Assembly (NCBI RefSeq): GCF_963678635.1 | Contig: NC_087065.1 | Coordinates: 16,916,458-16,980,457, forward strand | DNA length: 64,000 nucleotides | DNA from: Symsagittifera roscoffensis | Lineage: Eukaryota; Xenacoelomorpha; Acoela; Convolutidae | Reading direction: 5' to 3' | Shown: one piece after another, positions 22,532 to 32,229 of the stretch | Numbering within the stretch: the first letter of the stretch is position 1 | Layout: the number at the start of each line of letters is the position of its first letter | Notes under the pieces: model-generated | What the model was told of the DNA's origin: nothing | The model's input: the letters and a program-made list of their open reading frames with translations, nothing else | Databases searched by the model: none | Program-made: the position numbers and the translations under genes

Positions 22532-23082
22532 ACAATACCATTTCTCTTAGAAAGTCCAAGAAACAAAGAATTTCAACCACCAGATCTTGAAATTGATTTT
22601 CTAATTGATTCAGGAGCAGAATCAAATATAATAAACATTCCCACATGGAATGAAATAAAACCTTACACCCAAAGCTAACACCTCTTGAAACCTCCAGCAA
22701 ACTAGCAACAGCACAAGGATCAACATTAATAAACTACGGAAAAATTCAATTATTTCTTCTCCCCACAAGAACAATGGAGCAAAATAAAATTTTAACTAAA
22801 CCATTTAAACAAATATTCCATATCACTGATATTAAACACAATATCATTGGAATACCATTTATCTCTAAATATATACCAACAATCAACATCTTGAACAGTA
22901 AAATATTAATCAAAGATAAATATACAAAAACAAAAGACACATCCCTAACATTTTTTCAAAGATTAAATAAACAACCACCATTCTTTTCAAAATTCTATCC
23001 AATATATAATCAACAAAGAAAACACTTGAAACCACTATCAGGAAACATATACAATTTTTCAATAAAACAAGTTCACCAATAT
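22532..23082 (+). pseudogene. pro: Element A protease, 5' part, cut by element B
   Basis: The aspartic protease active site appears as FLIDSGAES (codons for DSGA at 22607-22618). A frame change follows within ~20 codons (near 22655-22665), shared with element B. The second frame continues with a flap/IIG segment (DIKHNIIGIPFISKYIPT) until the insertion point at 23082. The sequence resumes at 41920. Retroviral-type proteases are dimers cleaving Gag-Pol. This one cannot be made as is. Confidence 0.8.
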
Positions 23083-23492
23083 TGAGTTATGACCGATGTG
23101 TATAACTCATAGAGTAATTTCGGATAGGGTACACCGTCTGCTCGTCACGCTATCTTATTTTCGGCCGGATAGATTCGTGCAACTTCTTAGTCTAATACCA
23201 ATCCTAATCTTACTCTTATACTATCTAGTCTCAGGTTGTTTAACTAGTCTCTGCTAGGCTCAATAGATCTAGGGTATACTGGTTTATTGCGGCTGCTGAA
23301 GTACTCGGGAGAGTTCAACTAATTTCTAAGTTAAATTCAAATCTCTCTGGTGCTGAAATTACAAGTAATTTCAGCACTTACAAATAAGTGGATTGTTAGT
23401 CAGATGGATCATGATTGGTTAATATTAAATACTTTACATTGGTAAAATATCTAATTTATCCAATCATAAAATGTAGTTTAGATCAGGTTCCA
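23083..23492 (-). repeat. Element B 3' LTR
   Basis: The 410-bp reverse complement of the element A LTR, bounded TGAGTTATGACC ... GGTTCCA on the plus strand. It contains the same palindrome and AATAAA signal as the other LTRs. Confidence 0.93.
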
Positions 23493-23499
23493 CCCATCC
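23493..23499 (-). promoter_or_regulatory. Candidate polypurine tract
   Basis: On the minus strand GGATGGG directly precedes the 3' LTR. The same 7 bases precede the 3' LTR in A (54179-54185) and C. It is short and has one T, so plus-strand priming here is inferred from position only. Confidence 0.35.
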
Positions 23500-23601
23500 G
23501 GGTTTTACAGAGTTTTTTAGAATAGTTTTTCTGCAATTTGAAGGATGGATGATGGACGTTGGTATTTGGCGAACGTCATATTTCTTTTCCGTTTTCTCTT
23601 G

Positions 23602-24006
23602 TTAGAGAAGTTCCAGGATGCTGGAATTAGGGACATCAAACTTTGTGTCTTCTTGCGACAACGACTGTGCTTTCGCAACAAACTCAAATCTGATTTCAGA
23701 ATGGTTTGCTATGTCAGGTTTTTCTGTTTCATTGTCGAGAACTTCTTTGTGTTTGATCTTGTCTGGGAATGGCGTGGAGATTGTGCGTGGAGGGGATGCC
23801 TGGTTACTCGGATCTGTACGTATACTTGAACATCGAGGTGGTCATTGGTCTAGTTCAATGAAGTCCTTTTCTGCGAAGTCAAGTCGTACTCTAAATCCTT
23901 TGAGTTGTGATTGTGAGCGGCATATCGATTGTGGTTGGCCATTCTTTTTCGAGTGTGGTGGGGTCGTTTTGTCTTTGGATGTTCGTCCTTGGTGTTGTAT
24001 GCTGAT
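23602..24006 (-). pseudogene. Element B terminal ORF with in-frame TGA
   Basis: The equivalent of 53672-54076 in element A. A 134-codon frame opens just after a TAG that could be a splice acceptor, with one in-frame TGA after 54 codons, and ends shortly before the LTR. Both halves have protein-like composition (RVRLDFAEKDFIELD; then NHSEIRFEFVAKAQSLSQED). No ATG occurs near its start, so it would be a 3' exon. The opposite strand is also open for 140 codons (23618-24040, plus). Either reading could be the real one. The family is not recognised. Confidence 0.35.
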
Positions 24007-24195
24007 CTATATATTGCATAATATAATTTACATTTTATAAAACTTTTATTAGTTTAATGTTTTTTAATTATGATTTTGGTTAGTTGTTTTCACAAAAGCT
24101 TTTTGTTTTAGTTCAGTTATTTTGAAGAGTTACTCACCCTTGAGTAGCTCTTATTAAAAATAGGAGTGTGTGTCACAAAGCGTGGATGTAGCGCG

Positions 24196-24234
24196 GTGGG
24201 TCAGGCCGGCTATAGAGCATGCTCAGGACGTCCT
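24196..24234 (-). promoter_or_regulatory. Conserved run of palindromes (element B)
   Basis: GCCGGC, GAGCATGCTC and AGGACGTCCT follow one another, as in A (53444-53480) and C (56643-56673). They are flanked by two copies of GGYCTRACCCACC-type sequence. See the element A entry. Confidence 0.5.
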
Positions 24235-24453
24235 CTTCTGGTGGGTTAGGCCAGGAGTGGGAGTATGATTGCATGCGGTTTTTGTGAGAGGTCCTGTTAT
24301 GTGACAACGTTTTATGTTGGGTTTGTTGTGGTTTTTCTTATGTTTTGTTGGTTGTGTCCTTTTTTCAAAAATCAAATTGTTTGTGGTATGGGTTTGTCTT
24401 TCGACTTTTTTGTGTTTTATTATTTCTTTCTTAGACTTTATAATAGTCTTCAA
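24223..24453 (-). CDS. Element B small Lys/His-rich ORF, 76 aa
   Basis: A 76-codon frame whose protein is very basic (MKTIIKSKKEIIKHKKVER start) and ends in a Thr/Pro/His-rich tail. It differs from the element A copy by one residue. No domain is recognised. A Rev- or Tat-like RNA-binding accessory factor is one possibility, based only on composition and 3' position. It may instead be an open stretch of A-rich noncoding RNA. Confidence 0.35.
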   Translation of the reverse strand: MKTIIKSKKEIIKHKKVERQTHTTNNLIFEKRTQPTKHKKNHNKPNIKRCHITGPLTKTACNHTPTPGLTHQKRTS

Positions 24454-25028
24454 AAGAATAAATTATCCAGTTTTAAACTGGGTTAATCCGGTTTGGGTAC
24501 CGTTGGTTTCCTTTTCTTAGTCATGCTTTTATTCTATGATTTGTGGTGTTTAGTAAGCTGCGTTGGTTAGTGTTGTTTAGTATATAATTCCTTTCCAACC
24601 GGGTTAAAGGAAAGTTTGAAACGTGTTATCTTGTGTTAGAGTTGTTGAGTGTGAAAGCTTGAAACTGAAATTCATTATTTTAAACAATTCTTCGTGGGCG
24701 AGCTGTGCGAGTGTGGATAGAATGTTTGTGCGAATGAATGGAAATATCAAAAGGTTAGTACTGCATTTTCGTTTTATCAATTTATTACATAGAAATTCAA
24801 ATTTTACTGCTATTTGCTGGGAAAAATTAAGTTACAAATTTTCATCATAAATAGATTTACTGCTTGTGGGGGAAAAAATTTATAAATTAAATTACTGCAT
24901 TGGTATTATATTTATTTAATTGTTGGTGCAAAAAATTAATAGAGTTTTAAACAGTTTTGAAGAATTTGTCTATTTTTTATTTTTCTTTTGTGAATTTTTC
25001 AGATGATCGTTGGATGAAGGCTAAAATT
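24454..25028 (-). other. Element B 3' noncoding region
   Basis: Sense-strand A-rich sequence between the intron and the small basic ORF. It holds the odd palindrome CCAGTTTaAAACTGG. On the opposite (plus) strand it holds a TATATAA (24581-24587), candidate splice donors (AAAAG|GTTAGT after 24753) and a strong acceptor (tttttcttttgtgaatttttcag ending at 25002). Confidence 0.4.
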
Positions 25029-25108
25029 CTAAAGAAGACATGGATAAAGAATGGTTAGTTTCTAATTTTTATTTTAATTAGTTAATAATATGTATAATTC
25101 ATACTTAC
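25029..25108 (-). other. Candidate intron just after the 602-aa ORF (element B)
   Basis: Sense-strand donor CAG|GTAAGT lies three bases after the stop codon. Acceptor tcttctttag|a is preceded by a pyrimidine tract and a ctaac branch-point match. The length is 80 nt. The same signals occur in A (52571-52650) and C (57466-57544). Confidence 0.55.
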
Positions 25109-25111
25109 CTG

Positions 25112-26920
25112 TTAGTCGTCGGGGAAGAAACCGTGGGGGAAGATGTCGTAGATGAGATCTGAAGTTGTTAGTAATTTAGCTAAGATGCGGATGATATTTT
25201 TAGTATGAAGCAGTGGCCAAAGCAATTGAAGTGCTTTAATGGTGGTTAGTTCTTCAGTGCCAACTGCAAACTCATAAGGTGTGTTTTGTATTAGATTATA
25301 AAATTTGTGATTGAATTTAGTGTTATGGATGAATTCTAAAATGGGGATTTCTATAGGTTGAACAAACTCGTGTGGGATAAGGAAGGGTCGGGATTCTTCT
25401 GCGTTGAAGGTCTTGGTGATGGGACAAAAAATATACATTTGGGTTATGGGATCATAATTTCGAAGAATACCATGAAGGTTAGTATCTTTAATGCAATATG
25501 TGAAGTTAAGAAAGAATGGTGAGGTGTATTTGGAATTGATGAATTGAAAACGGTGGTGTGGTTGTCTGGAGGGAGTGTGTAGGTCGAAGTGATTTTGGAT
25601 AAAACGATAATATGTATATGTGTGAGTTTGTTTAGTGCGCAACATAATATCGTGTGAGCAAAGCAAATCTCTTTCATGTGGTGCAAGGAAATGAAAGGTT
25701 AGTGAAAATATTTGGAAGCGTTCTTTAAAACTTTCGTAGGCTTGCGTGTCTGTTAGTGCTTCTGAGATGATGTGATCAAATTTGCGATCAAAGATATTAA
25801 GTGTAAATACATATGGTGTTGTAATGAAAAATTTTTCTGTGATTTGTGGGTTAGCAAAGCGGTCATCGTCTAAGAATTGATCTTGGTTAGTTCTGATGAT
25901 GTTATGATCGTAATAGTCTAGCGTATATTCGTTAGCTCGGGGTGCAGTGTATGTTTTTAGTGATTTTTTATATCCGATGTAAGTAAATTGTCTAGGTGTT
26001 AGTGGTGTAGTGAGTCGATATAGCATATCCTTATTTCGTTCTATATCGATGTGAGTGTTAGATAAAGGTAAGCAAAGGGGATTAGTAAAATGATAATATG
26101 AGGTCCAAGGAAGGGTAGGCATTAAAACGTGTTCATCTACAAAGCTACGTGTTTCGTTAGTGTCGTGAGGGGTGTTTAAAGTGTATTGTGGAAATGAGGG
26201 TAAGGTGATAGCTAAAAATTCTTTTGTGTTAGTGTGATTTGGATGATTTATATATTCACGGGCTGTTCCTGGTTTTGCTGGGAAAGGATGGTTGGGGAAC
26301 TTTCTTTTAAAAGTGCGGTAAGCTCTATTAGTGCTGAGTGAAGATTCAGTAGATGTGGATGATGGTGCTAATGATTCGGTATAAATTGAAGAGGGTGTAG
26401 GGGTAGGAGGGTTGGATGAATCTATTGTGGATGAAATTTGGTTTATGGTGGGGGTGTCAAGGTGGTAGGGTTGTTGTTGTAGGGTAATAAAATTATCTAG
26501 TTCTGGGGAGATTTGGGGGGTATCTGGAGAATTGGATGATCGGTCTGAATGAAGTGAAGAGTAGGTTGGAGTGACTTGGGAAGCATAAGAGGGTGTAGAA
26601 TTGGTTGGGACAGGGTTATTTGGTAGTATTGGTTGAAAAGGGGGTTGGGAAAAAATTGAGGGGTTGGTTTGAAAATTATTGGATGGAGATGGTTCAGAGT
26701 CGGGAAATTCATCGGGGGTTTCAATATTCGGGTTATTGAGTTGTGAGGTGGAGTATAAAACTGAGATGTGTGAATTAGTATCGGAATTCATGCCTGAGGT
26801 TACATTACTGGTTGGGAAATCGGGTGGCGGGAAAGCAAAAAGTGGTATTATTGTAATTGGAGTAGTGAGGTTGGTTGGTTGGGAATTTGAACGGTGTAGG
26901 GATCCAAGTTGTCGGCTCAT
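25112..26920 (-). CDS. Element B 602-aa accessory protein, intact
   Basis: An intact 602-codon frame; its ATG overlaps the env stop in the sequence ATGA, so it is probably translated by termination-reinitiation after Env. Residues 1-210 are rich in Pro, Ser, Thr and Asn and look disordered. Residues ~210-602 look folded and rich in aromatic residues (TYYRFIQNHFDLHTPSR; CPITKTFNAEESRPF). No signal peptide or membrane span is evident. Compared with copy C, most nucleotide differences in the folded part are silent, which points to selection on the protein. The family is not recognised. Candidate roles (matrix, movement, host-defence or capsid accessory) cannot be separated from sequence alone. 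Confidence 0.75.
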   Translation of the reverse strand: MSRQLGSLHRSNSQPTNLTTPITIIPLFAFPPPDFPTSNVTSGMNSDTNSHISVLYSTSQLNNPNIETPDEFPDSEPSPSNNFQTNPSIFSQPPFQPILPNNPVPTNSTPSYASQVTPTYSSLHSDRSSNSPDTPQISPELDNFITLQQQPYHLDTPTINQISSTIDSSNPPTPTPSSIYTESLAPSSTSTESSLSTNRAYRTFKRKFPNHPFPAKPGTAREYINHPNHTNTKEFLAITLPSFPQYTLNTPHDTNETRSFVDEHVLMPTLPWTSYYHFTNPLCLPLSNTHIDIERNKDMLYRLTTPLTPRQFTYIGYKKSLKTYTAPRANEYTLDYYDHNIIRTNQDQFLDDDRFANPQITEKFFITTPYVFTLNIFDRKFDHIISEALTDTQAYESFKERFQIFSLTFHFLAPHERDLLCSHDIMLRTKQTHTYTYYRFIQNHFDLHTPSRQPHHRFQFINSKYTSPFFLNFTYCIKDTNLHGILRNYDPITQMYIFCPITKTFNAEESRPFLIPHEFVQPIEIPILEFIHNTKFNHKFYNLIQNTPYEFAVGTEELTTIKALQLLWPLLHTKNIIRILAKLLTTSDLIYDIFPHGFFPDD

Positions 26921-29537
26921 CGTGGGCTAAAAAAATTATTATCTTGAGACTGAAAAGCGGTGGTATGGGGTTGTTCTATAATTTGTTCATAAGTATTTTC
27001 ATCTTGTGAGTGGTGTGTCATTATATGTTGGATGGGACTTTGTGATAAGGTTGGTCTAAAATTTGGATTATGTGTTATTGCTAAATTTCGAAAATTACGT
27101 GGGACTAGGGATAATGGATGGTTATGTGGTAGGGGTGGTAACTGTGGTGCTGTTGGCGTTGTGTCTACATTGTTATGTTCTTCGTCGTATGTGTTCTGTC
27201 TTGTTGCTATTTTTGTGTTGTATTCTTTTATTTGTGCATCTAAAAGAATTTTGTTTATTGATGTAGAAAAAATTCCAAAAAATCCTGCAAATAGTATGCG
27301 TGCTACACTTGCTTGTCTGTTTACTTGTGTGTGTATAGCACATGTGTTGTAGATTCCTTTTAAAAGTGAGAAAAGAAATCCAATAAAGTTAAACATTGCG
27401 TATAAAATAGTTAATTTTTCTAAGATGTAGTAGGGCCATCCTAGAAAATCAAGTATTTCATTCTTGAGTGTAACAAAGCTAAAAATATTGATAAGTGATA
27501 TATCTTGGGGACGGTATTTTTCACCGTTTAGATATATATAATCTTTAATGTCTTTAAAATATCCGCTATAGTCTTGCGTATAGATGTCTGCAAATCCTGC
27601 GGTTTCGGCAAGTTTGCGTAAGTTTTGGTCAATTGATTGTCTTTGTATTGTGTCCATTTGTGTTAATAATTCTTGGAATTGTTGTGTTATAATGTGATGT
27701 TGAATATCTGATTTTGAATATATTCCTATTGATTGTAAGTCTATATTTGGGTTTCGCGCGATAGCGCGAATGCTTTCTGGTGAAAATTTTTTGAGTGATT
27801 GCATTAATGTGGAATATGGGGTGAGAAGGTAATATTTATCTTCATCAGGGTTTAGTTGTACTACATTGTGGCTATTTTCTGATCCACATGGGACTGTGGT
27901 ATCCCAGAAATAGGTTCTTCTTGAAAGTGTGTCAACGAAATGTACTTTATTCTTATAAAAGATAGGGATTCTTTTATAGCATCGTTTGTCTTCAAAAACG
28001 TATATGGAGATACTTTTTTGGTACAAGTATAAAACCATAAAATGTTTCCTTCGTAGTCTAAAAAATTTGATCTATTTCCTGATAGTAAATATCCTGCGTA
28101 GGGTATTTTTAATACTGCTAGTGCAAGTGATTGTAATATTTGTGTTCTTTCTAATTCGCATAGTTGGTGTAGTGTCTCTAATTCGGAGAAGGACATTTCT
28201 TGAAAAATTCGGCTAATCGTGTAGTCTAGTTTCATATCTAAGTGAATATCATAGTGGATATTACCGAAATATGTACTATTCATTAGTGATAGTTCTTGTA
28301 AACGTGTGCTTTGATCGTCTTGGGGCTTTAGATGTCCACCAGGTTGACCTGTATTTTTTTTGAAAATGAACTGGTATGTATGATGTTCCTTCATTTGGAG
28401 GATGACTTGTGGCGTATGGGTCGACTTTTATTTTTCCAGTGGTCATGTCGAATCCTTTTTCGTATTCAACTAGTATATCGGAGTATTGTGTTTTGTGAAG
28501 TGGGTTTCTGTATTTACATGCAAGTTCTGTTTCTTGATATATTTGAAAACGTGTTAATTTATTTTCTATATTGTGAATGTTTCTAAAATTAGAACTTATT
28601 TTTCGTAATGGATTTACTTGTTCATATGGTATTGATTGTATAAAATATTTTTCGTGAAATTTTATCATACGAGCGTGTATTTTTGCTACTTGAAATGTTG
28701 TACACGTGTCTTCGGGGAACCAAACAATTGTTGCTTGTGTTCGTGTTGTCGGGTCGCAATAACCTTGATCATTTTTACAAGGTAATCTAATTCCTTGATA
28801 GATCATTGTGTTGTCTGATAAATCTCGTTTGAGTTGAATTTTTTCGAGTTGTATTTTCCAATCGAAAAACATTATTTCTTGGTATCCTTTATTTTTTGTG
28901 TCTGCTTTGCAGTTTGATGGATTATTTATACCAATGTGTGGTATCCAGTGTTTATCGTGCATGTCATAGGTTAATCGTCCGTGTGCGCCGTTATATGGGT
29001 ACTTTTCATCTAATTTTATATGTCCTTGATATCTTTCAAGTTTTGCTTGATGTACAGAATCTGAAAAAACTTGGAAATATACTAACTTTCTATCTGTGTT
29101 TTTATTTTTTGTGATATTTAGTCGGAGTAACTCGTTTTTACAATCTTCGGGATTTAGATTTAAAAACGTCGTTCGATATTACTCTGGTAGAATGATTCAT
29201 GGTCAAGTCGGTTTTTATTTCCGTTTGAGACTTGTGAACAATGTACTTTCTTTTCGGAAAATGTTGCTGTGAATTTATATCCGATAACTGTTGTTGCTCG
29301 GGCTTTTGAGTAAAGTGTTGCGATTACATTTGTAGTTTCTATGGCTTGTGGTTCTGTTTCGCATTGTGATACTTGATTTATTGCATATTTGTGTAGTGTT
29401 TTTTGTTCGTTTTCTTCACAATCGTAATGTGTTACTAATAAATCTTGTGGTCCTGTGCGGGGGGAAGGGTTTATGTTTTGATTTGAGATTACTAGAAAAA
29501 GGAGTTGGAGAAAAATTAATAAGTTTAGAATATACAT
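26917..29537 (-). pseudogene. env: Element B env-like glycoprotein (three frameshifts)
   Basis: The start overlaps the end of the preceding ORF by 13 nt. An N-terminal signal peptide (MYILNLLIFLQLLFLVISNQ) leads a long Cys-containing ectodomain. Hydrophobic segments near the C-terminal third (ILYAMFNFIGFLFSLL and VARILFAGFFGIFS) follow, then a polar tail of ~120 residues. Frameshifts lie near 29165, near 28345 (8 versus 7 A's relative to copy A) and near 28010. Intact length would be about 870 residues. The block CYKRIPI...VDTLSRR...PCGS resembles, to my memory, the class III (chuvirus/gB-like) glycoproteins captured by some LTR elements; this needs a profile search. It cannot make a full protein as it stands. 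Confidence 0.7.
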
Positions 29538-30655
29538 GTGTATGATAATCCTGAGTATGGGTTACAAAATGTGATGTAACCAATTGTCTTTTTGGTGTAT
29601 CTGTCGTATTTATATATTACTTCAGTTGTTATAAATGGTGGTGGTAGTGATTGAGCTGTTATATTTGGTGGGTTTAATGGGTAGGGATGTTGAGTAATGT
29701 TGTTTAATTTAACTGTGATTTCAAACTTTAATTGTAATCTATTTTGTTGGAGTATTTGTATATTGTGTTCACGAATATCGTCGTGGATGTCTTGTCGATA
29801 TTGTAGTCTATTGAGTGCCCAGTTGTGAAGGCGATTACTTTCTAAGTGTTGTCCAAATAGTGGTGGAGGTGCTGTAAATGTATGCCAATCTAGTCTTAAA
29901 GGAATAGTTGTTGATGATTGTTCTCGATATCATGCGTCGAGATTATTTGGAAAATTTAAGTTAAAAGGTGTCGGTGAAATTTGGCTAATTGATGGTGTTG
30001 ATGGTAGTGATAATGTTTCCCGTAGTGATGAGGATGTTGTATCTGAAGAAATATCTATTGGGTCATTGGTTAAATTTGGTTCACCTTGTGTGAATGAATG
30101 TGTTGTCCAATATGGTAGTCGTGATGTTTGGTTTGGGGGATTGAAGGGATTTTCACGTATTTGTTCAGATGTTGGTGTTGAACCTAAGTAATCTGAGGGT
30201 AGGCTTGAGGTGCTACGTTGTGAAAGAAGTGTAGGGGTTTCTGGTAAGATACCAGTGGGGTTTTCTGGAGTGCTTTGTGATGGGGATTGAGGTATTTCAA
30301 AAGGAACTCGAGGAGTTTGAAAATTTCTATTTCTTCGAGGATGTATAATTTGTCTATTTATTTCGATTGTGTTTGGGTTTTGACTAGGATGTCGTATTCT
30401 ACTTAGTTCTGGTGGTAGTGTTGGGTATAGATTATATGTTGGTTCACTTAAAATTGCTTGCCGTTGAACGGGTTCTAGTGGTTCAGATAAGCGTGCGTGT
30501 CGTTCTTCAAAAGTATATGGGTTATCTTGAAAGGAAATTCGTGTAGATGTTTGAGGATTTTGGGTAGTTGAAGGTGTTGTTGGGTTATCTTGGGATGATG
30601 TCGGTGAAGACTGACTTTGTGACTGTTGGGTAGCAATTTTTGATAGCTTTTTGAT
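29525..30655 (-). pseudogene. Element B Pro/Ser/Thr-rich ORF without ATG
   Basis: 377 codons open from just after a TAG to the TAA overlapping env, with one in-frame TGA (GCA TGA TAT) about two-thirds in. No ATG lies in its first part, so it would need splicing or frameshifting to be expressed. The first ~240 residues are Pro/Ser/Thr/Asn-rich. The part after the TGA looks folded (LDWHTFTAPPPLFGQHLE, then Ile/Tyr-rich) and ends in YTCIF. The same TGA is in A; copy C has Arg there. Unknown family. Confidence 0.5.
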
Positions 30656-30663
30656 CTACTCTT

Positions 30664-30852
30664 TTAATGAAAAAGTTTATGTTTATTATAGTATTCTTCT
30701 AAGAAAAGAATTAGGAGGATTGTTGCTAGAGCGAATGTGATGATTGCTTTCTTTATACATTTACATATGGTCAAAATGAGGGATGATAGAAATGTTATGA
30801 AAATTACAAATAGTAAAAAAATATCAGTTCTACTGAAAATGGTTCGTATCAT
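30664..30852 (-). CDS. 62-aa membrane microprotein (element B)
   Basis: A 62-codon frame with two hydrophobic segments (~residues 11-30 and 37-51) separated by a Cys/Lys-rich turn (CKCIKKA), so a small double-spanning protein is likely. Its ATG overlaps the stop of the 76-aa ORF (AAATGATA), an arrangement typical of coupled re-initiation. The protein frame in A is unchanged after its first codon, but A has TTG instead of ATG. Viroporin-like or Env-assisting roles are only a guess. Confidence 0.55.
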   Translation of the reverse strand: MIRTIFSRTDIFLLFVIFITFLSSLILTICKCIKKAIITFALATILLILFLEEYYNKHKLFH

Positions 30853-31079
30853 TTAGAGAAGTTTTGTGAATCGTACCTGTGGATATAATCAAGGGCTTTT
30901 GAAAGTTGGAGGAATATTTCAAATATGGAATAGAAAATTAAAAAAATATTGCAAAAAATGATTAAGATTATTACAAAAGATTCAAAGATATCAAAAAGAA
31001 ATGTTATAAAAGTTTTAAGTATCGTAAAAAATTGTTTGAGATTTGTGATAATTATAGTGACTGATTGAGAGAAGAGCAT
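30849..31079 (-). CDS. 76-aa membrane microprotein (element B)
   Basis: A 76-codon frame dominated by one or two long Phe/Ile-rich hydrophobic segments (~residues 6-55, including FVIILIIFCNIFLIF), with a short polar C-terminus (YIHRYDSQNFSK). Copy C (63077-63307) keeps the frame and its C-terminal half with ~15 substitutions overall. Copy A is shifted by one extra T. It lies directly upstream of, and overlapping, the 62-aa ORF. Confidence 0.55.
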   Translation of the reverse strand: MLFSQSVTIIITNLKQFFTILKTFITFLFDIFESFVIILIIFCNIFLIFYSIFEIFLQLSKALDYIHRYDSQNFSK

Positions 31080-31672
31080 TTACGAAATGACTTCTTGATC
31101 GAATATTTTTTGTTGTTTGGGGCAATTTTCAAGTGTGGTCGGATTATTTATTGGTTTTTTGACAAGTGGGTTGAGTTTTGTGAAAAATTGTTGGGGGCAA
31201 TTTTTATGGTGATCGGGAGGTCGTCTTTTTCTTTATTTTTATTTGTCAAATGATCCGGGGTATGGTGAGATTTTTGTACTTTAGGCTAATTAAAATGTTC
31301 GTTTTGTTACTTTAGGCTAAGTTAACAGATTTATTTTGGGGGTATTTGAGGTCTGAGTTGGGGAAATATTGTTGATCTTTGGGTTGTTAGATAAGGGAGG
31401 GTTATGATATTATGGTGATATTTGTTTTAGTTGTCAAGTTGGAGTTATTTGCTTATTTTTGATCTGGAGGTCGGAAAGTTATAGTTATAGATATGCCTGG
31501 AGTTTTATATGGTTCGTCTAATTGATCTGAGTTTAAGTTAGAGAAGGTGACGGATTGGATGAATCCTATTGGTTTAAATTTGAACTAGATTCATTGCGTG
31601 TTTGTCAGCATGTTATTTTGAAAAATGAAAATTCAAAATGTTTCAAAGGTTTCAAGACTGTGAAATATAAAA
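31080..31672 (-). other. Spacer between integrase and the small membrane ORFs (element B)
   Basis: About 590 bp without a convincing frame. It contains the repeated word ttagcctaaagta (twice about 32 bp apart on the sense strand) and a possible acceptor-like stretch (caccttctctaacttaaactcag). It could hold splice or promoter signals for the downstream genes. Confidence 0.4.
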
Positions 31673-32229
31673 TTAAAGTTGTTTTTGAAATTCGACTTTC
31701 TTTAATATTTTAGATTGTGGGATGAATATTTTATAATTTTTACGTGGTTGATTTCTAAGTCGTGATGACTCTCTATGTTCTGATTTGTCGATTTGCTCTT
31801 GGGGTATTATTTGTTCTGTCATTTTTTTATTTTTTCTTTCCTTTTGAGATGTATTTTGATCTAGATTTTTTGTATTGTTTTTTGTGGTGGTTGATTTTGT
31901 ATTTTGGTTTTTGAGGTGAAAATTTTTTTGTTCCTTTGTTGTATTTTCCGTATGTGGGTCATTTTGAATAACTTTTAAACCTGTAAAAGAATATAATTGA
32001 GTTATTTCGCGGACTGCGTATTCTTTTGGATAATAAGGTAATAGGTAATTTCGGTGTTGAACGATTTCTTTTTTGTCTGAGTCGGTGATTTTATATGTGA
32101 CATCGGTGGGTTTTGCAATTATTTGGTATGGTCCTTTACGAAGGGGTTGTAGTTTTTTAGAAATTCCTTTTTGAGTATTAAAATTGGGTATTAAAACAAA
32201 TGTTCCAATTTTTAAATCGGAGGCTGGTG
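31673..32229 (-). pseudogene. pol: Element B integrase C-terminal tail (deleted/shifted)
   Basis: Continuation of integrase after a ~54-bp deletion near 32232, relative to A, has changed the frame. It contains the GPY/F-type module (LRKGPYQII) and a basic tail (SSRLRNQPRKNYK) shared with A. Confidence 0.7.

Noticed and set aside
24185-24215. tRNA A-box-like gtagcgcggtgggt on the plus strand
   Set aside because: No convincing B box or cloverleaf follows; the conservation is better explained by the palindromic 3' element.
30200-30640. Plus-strand reading opposite the Pro/Ser-rich ORF of B
   Set aside because: Short frames only; the minus-strand frame is far longer and is kept in A and C.
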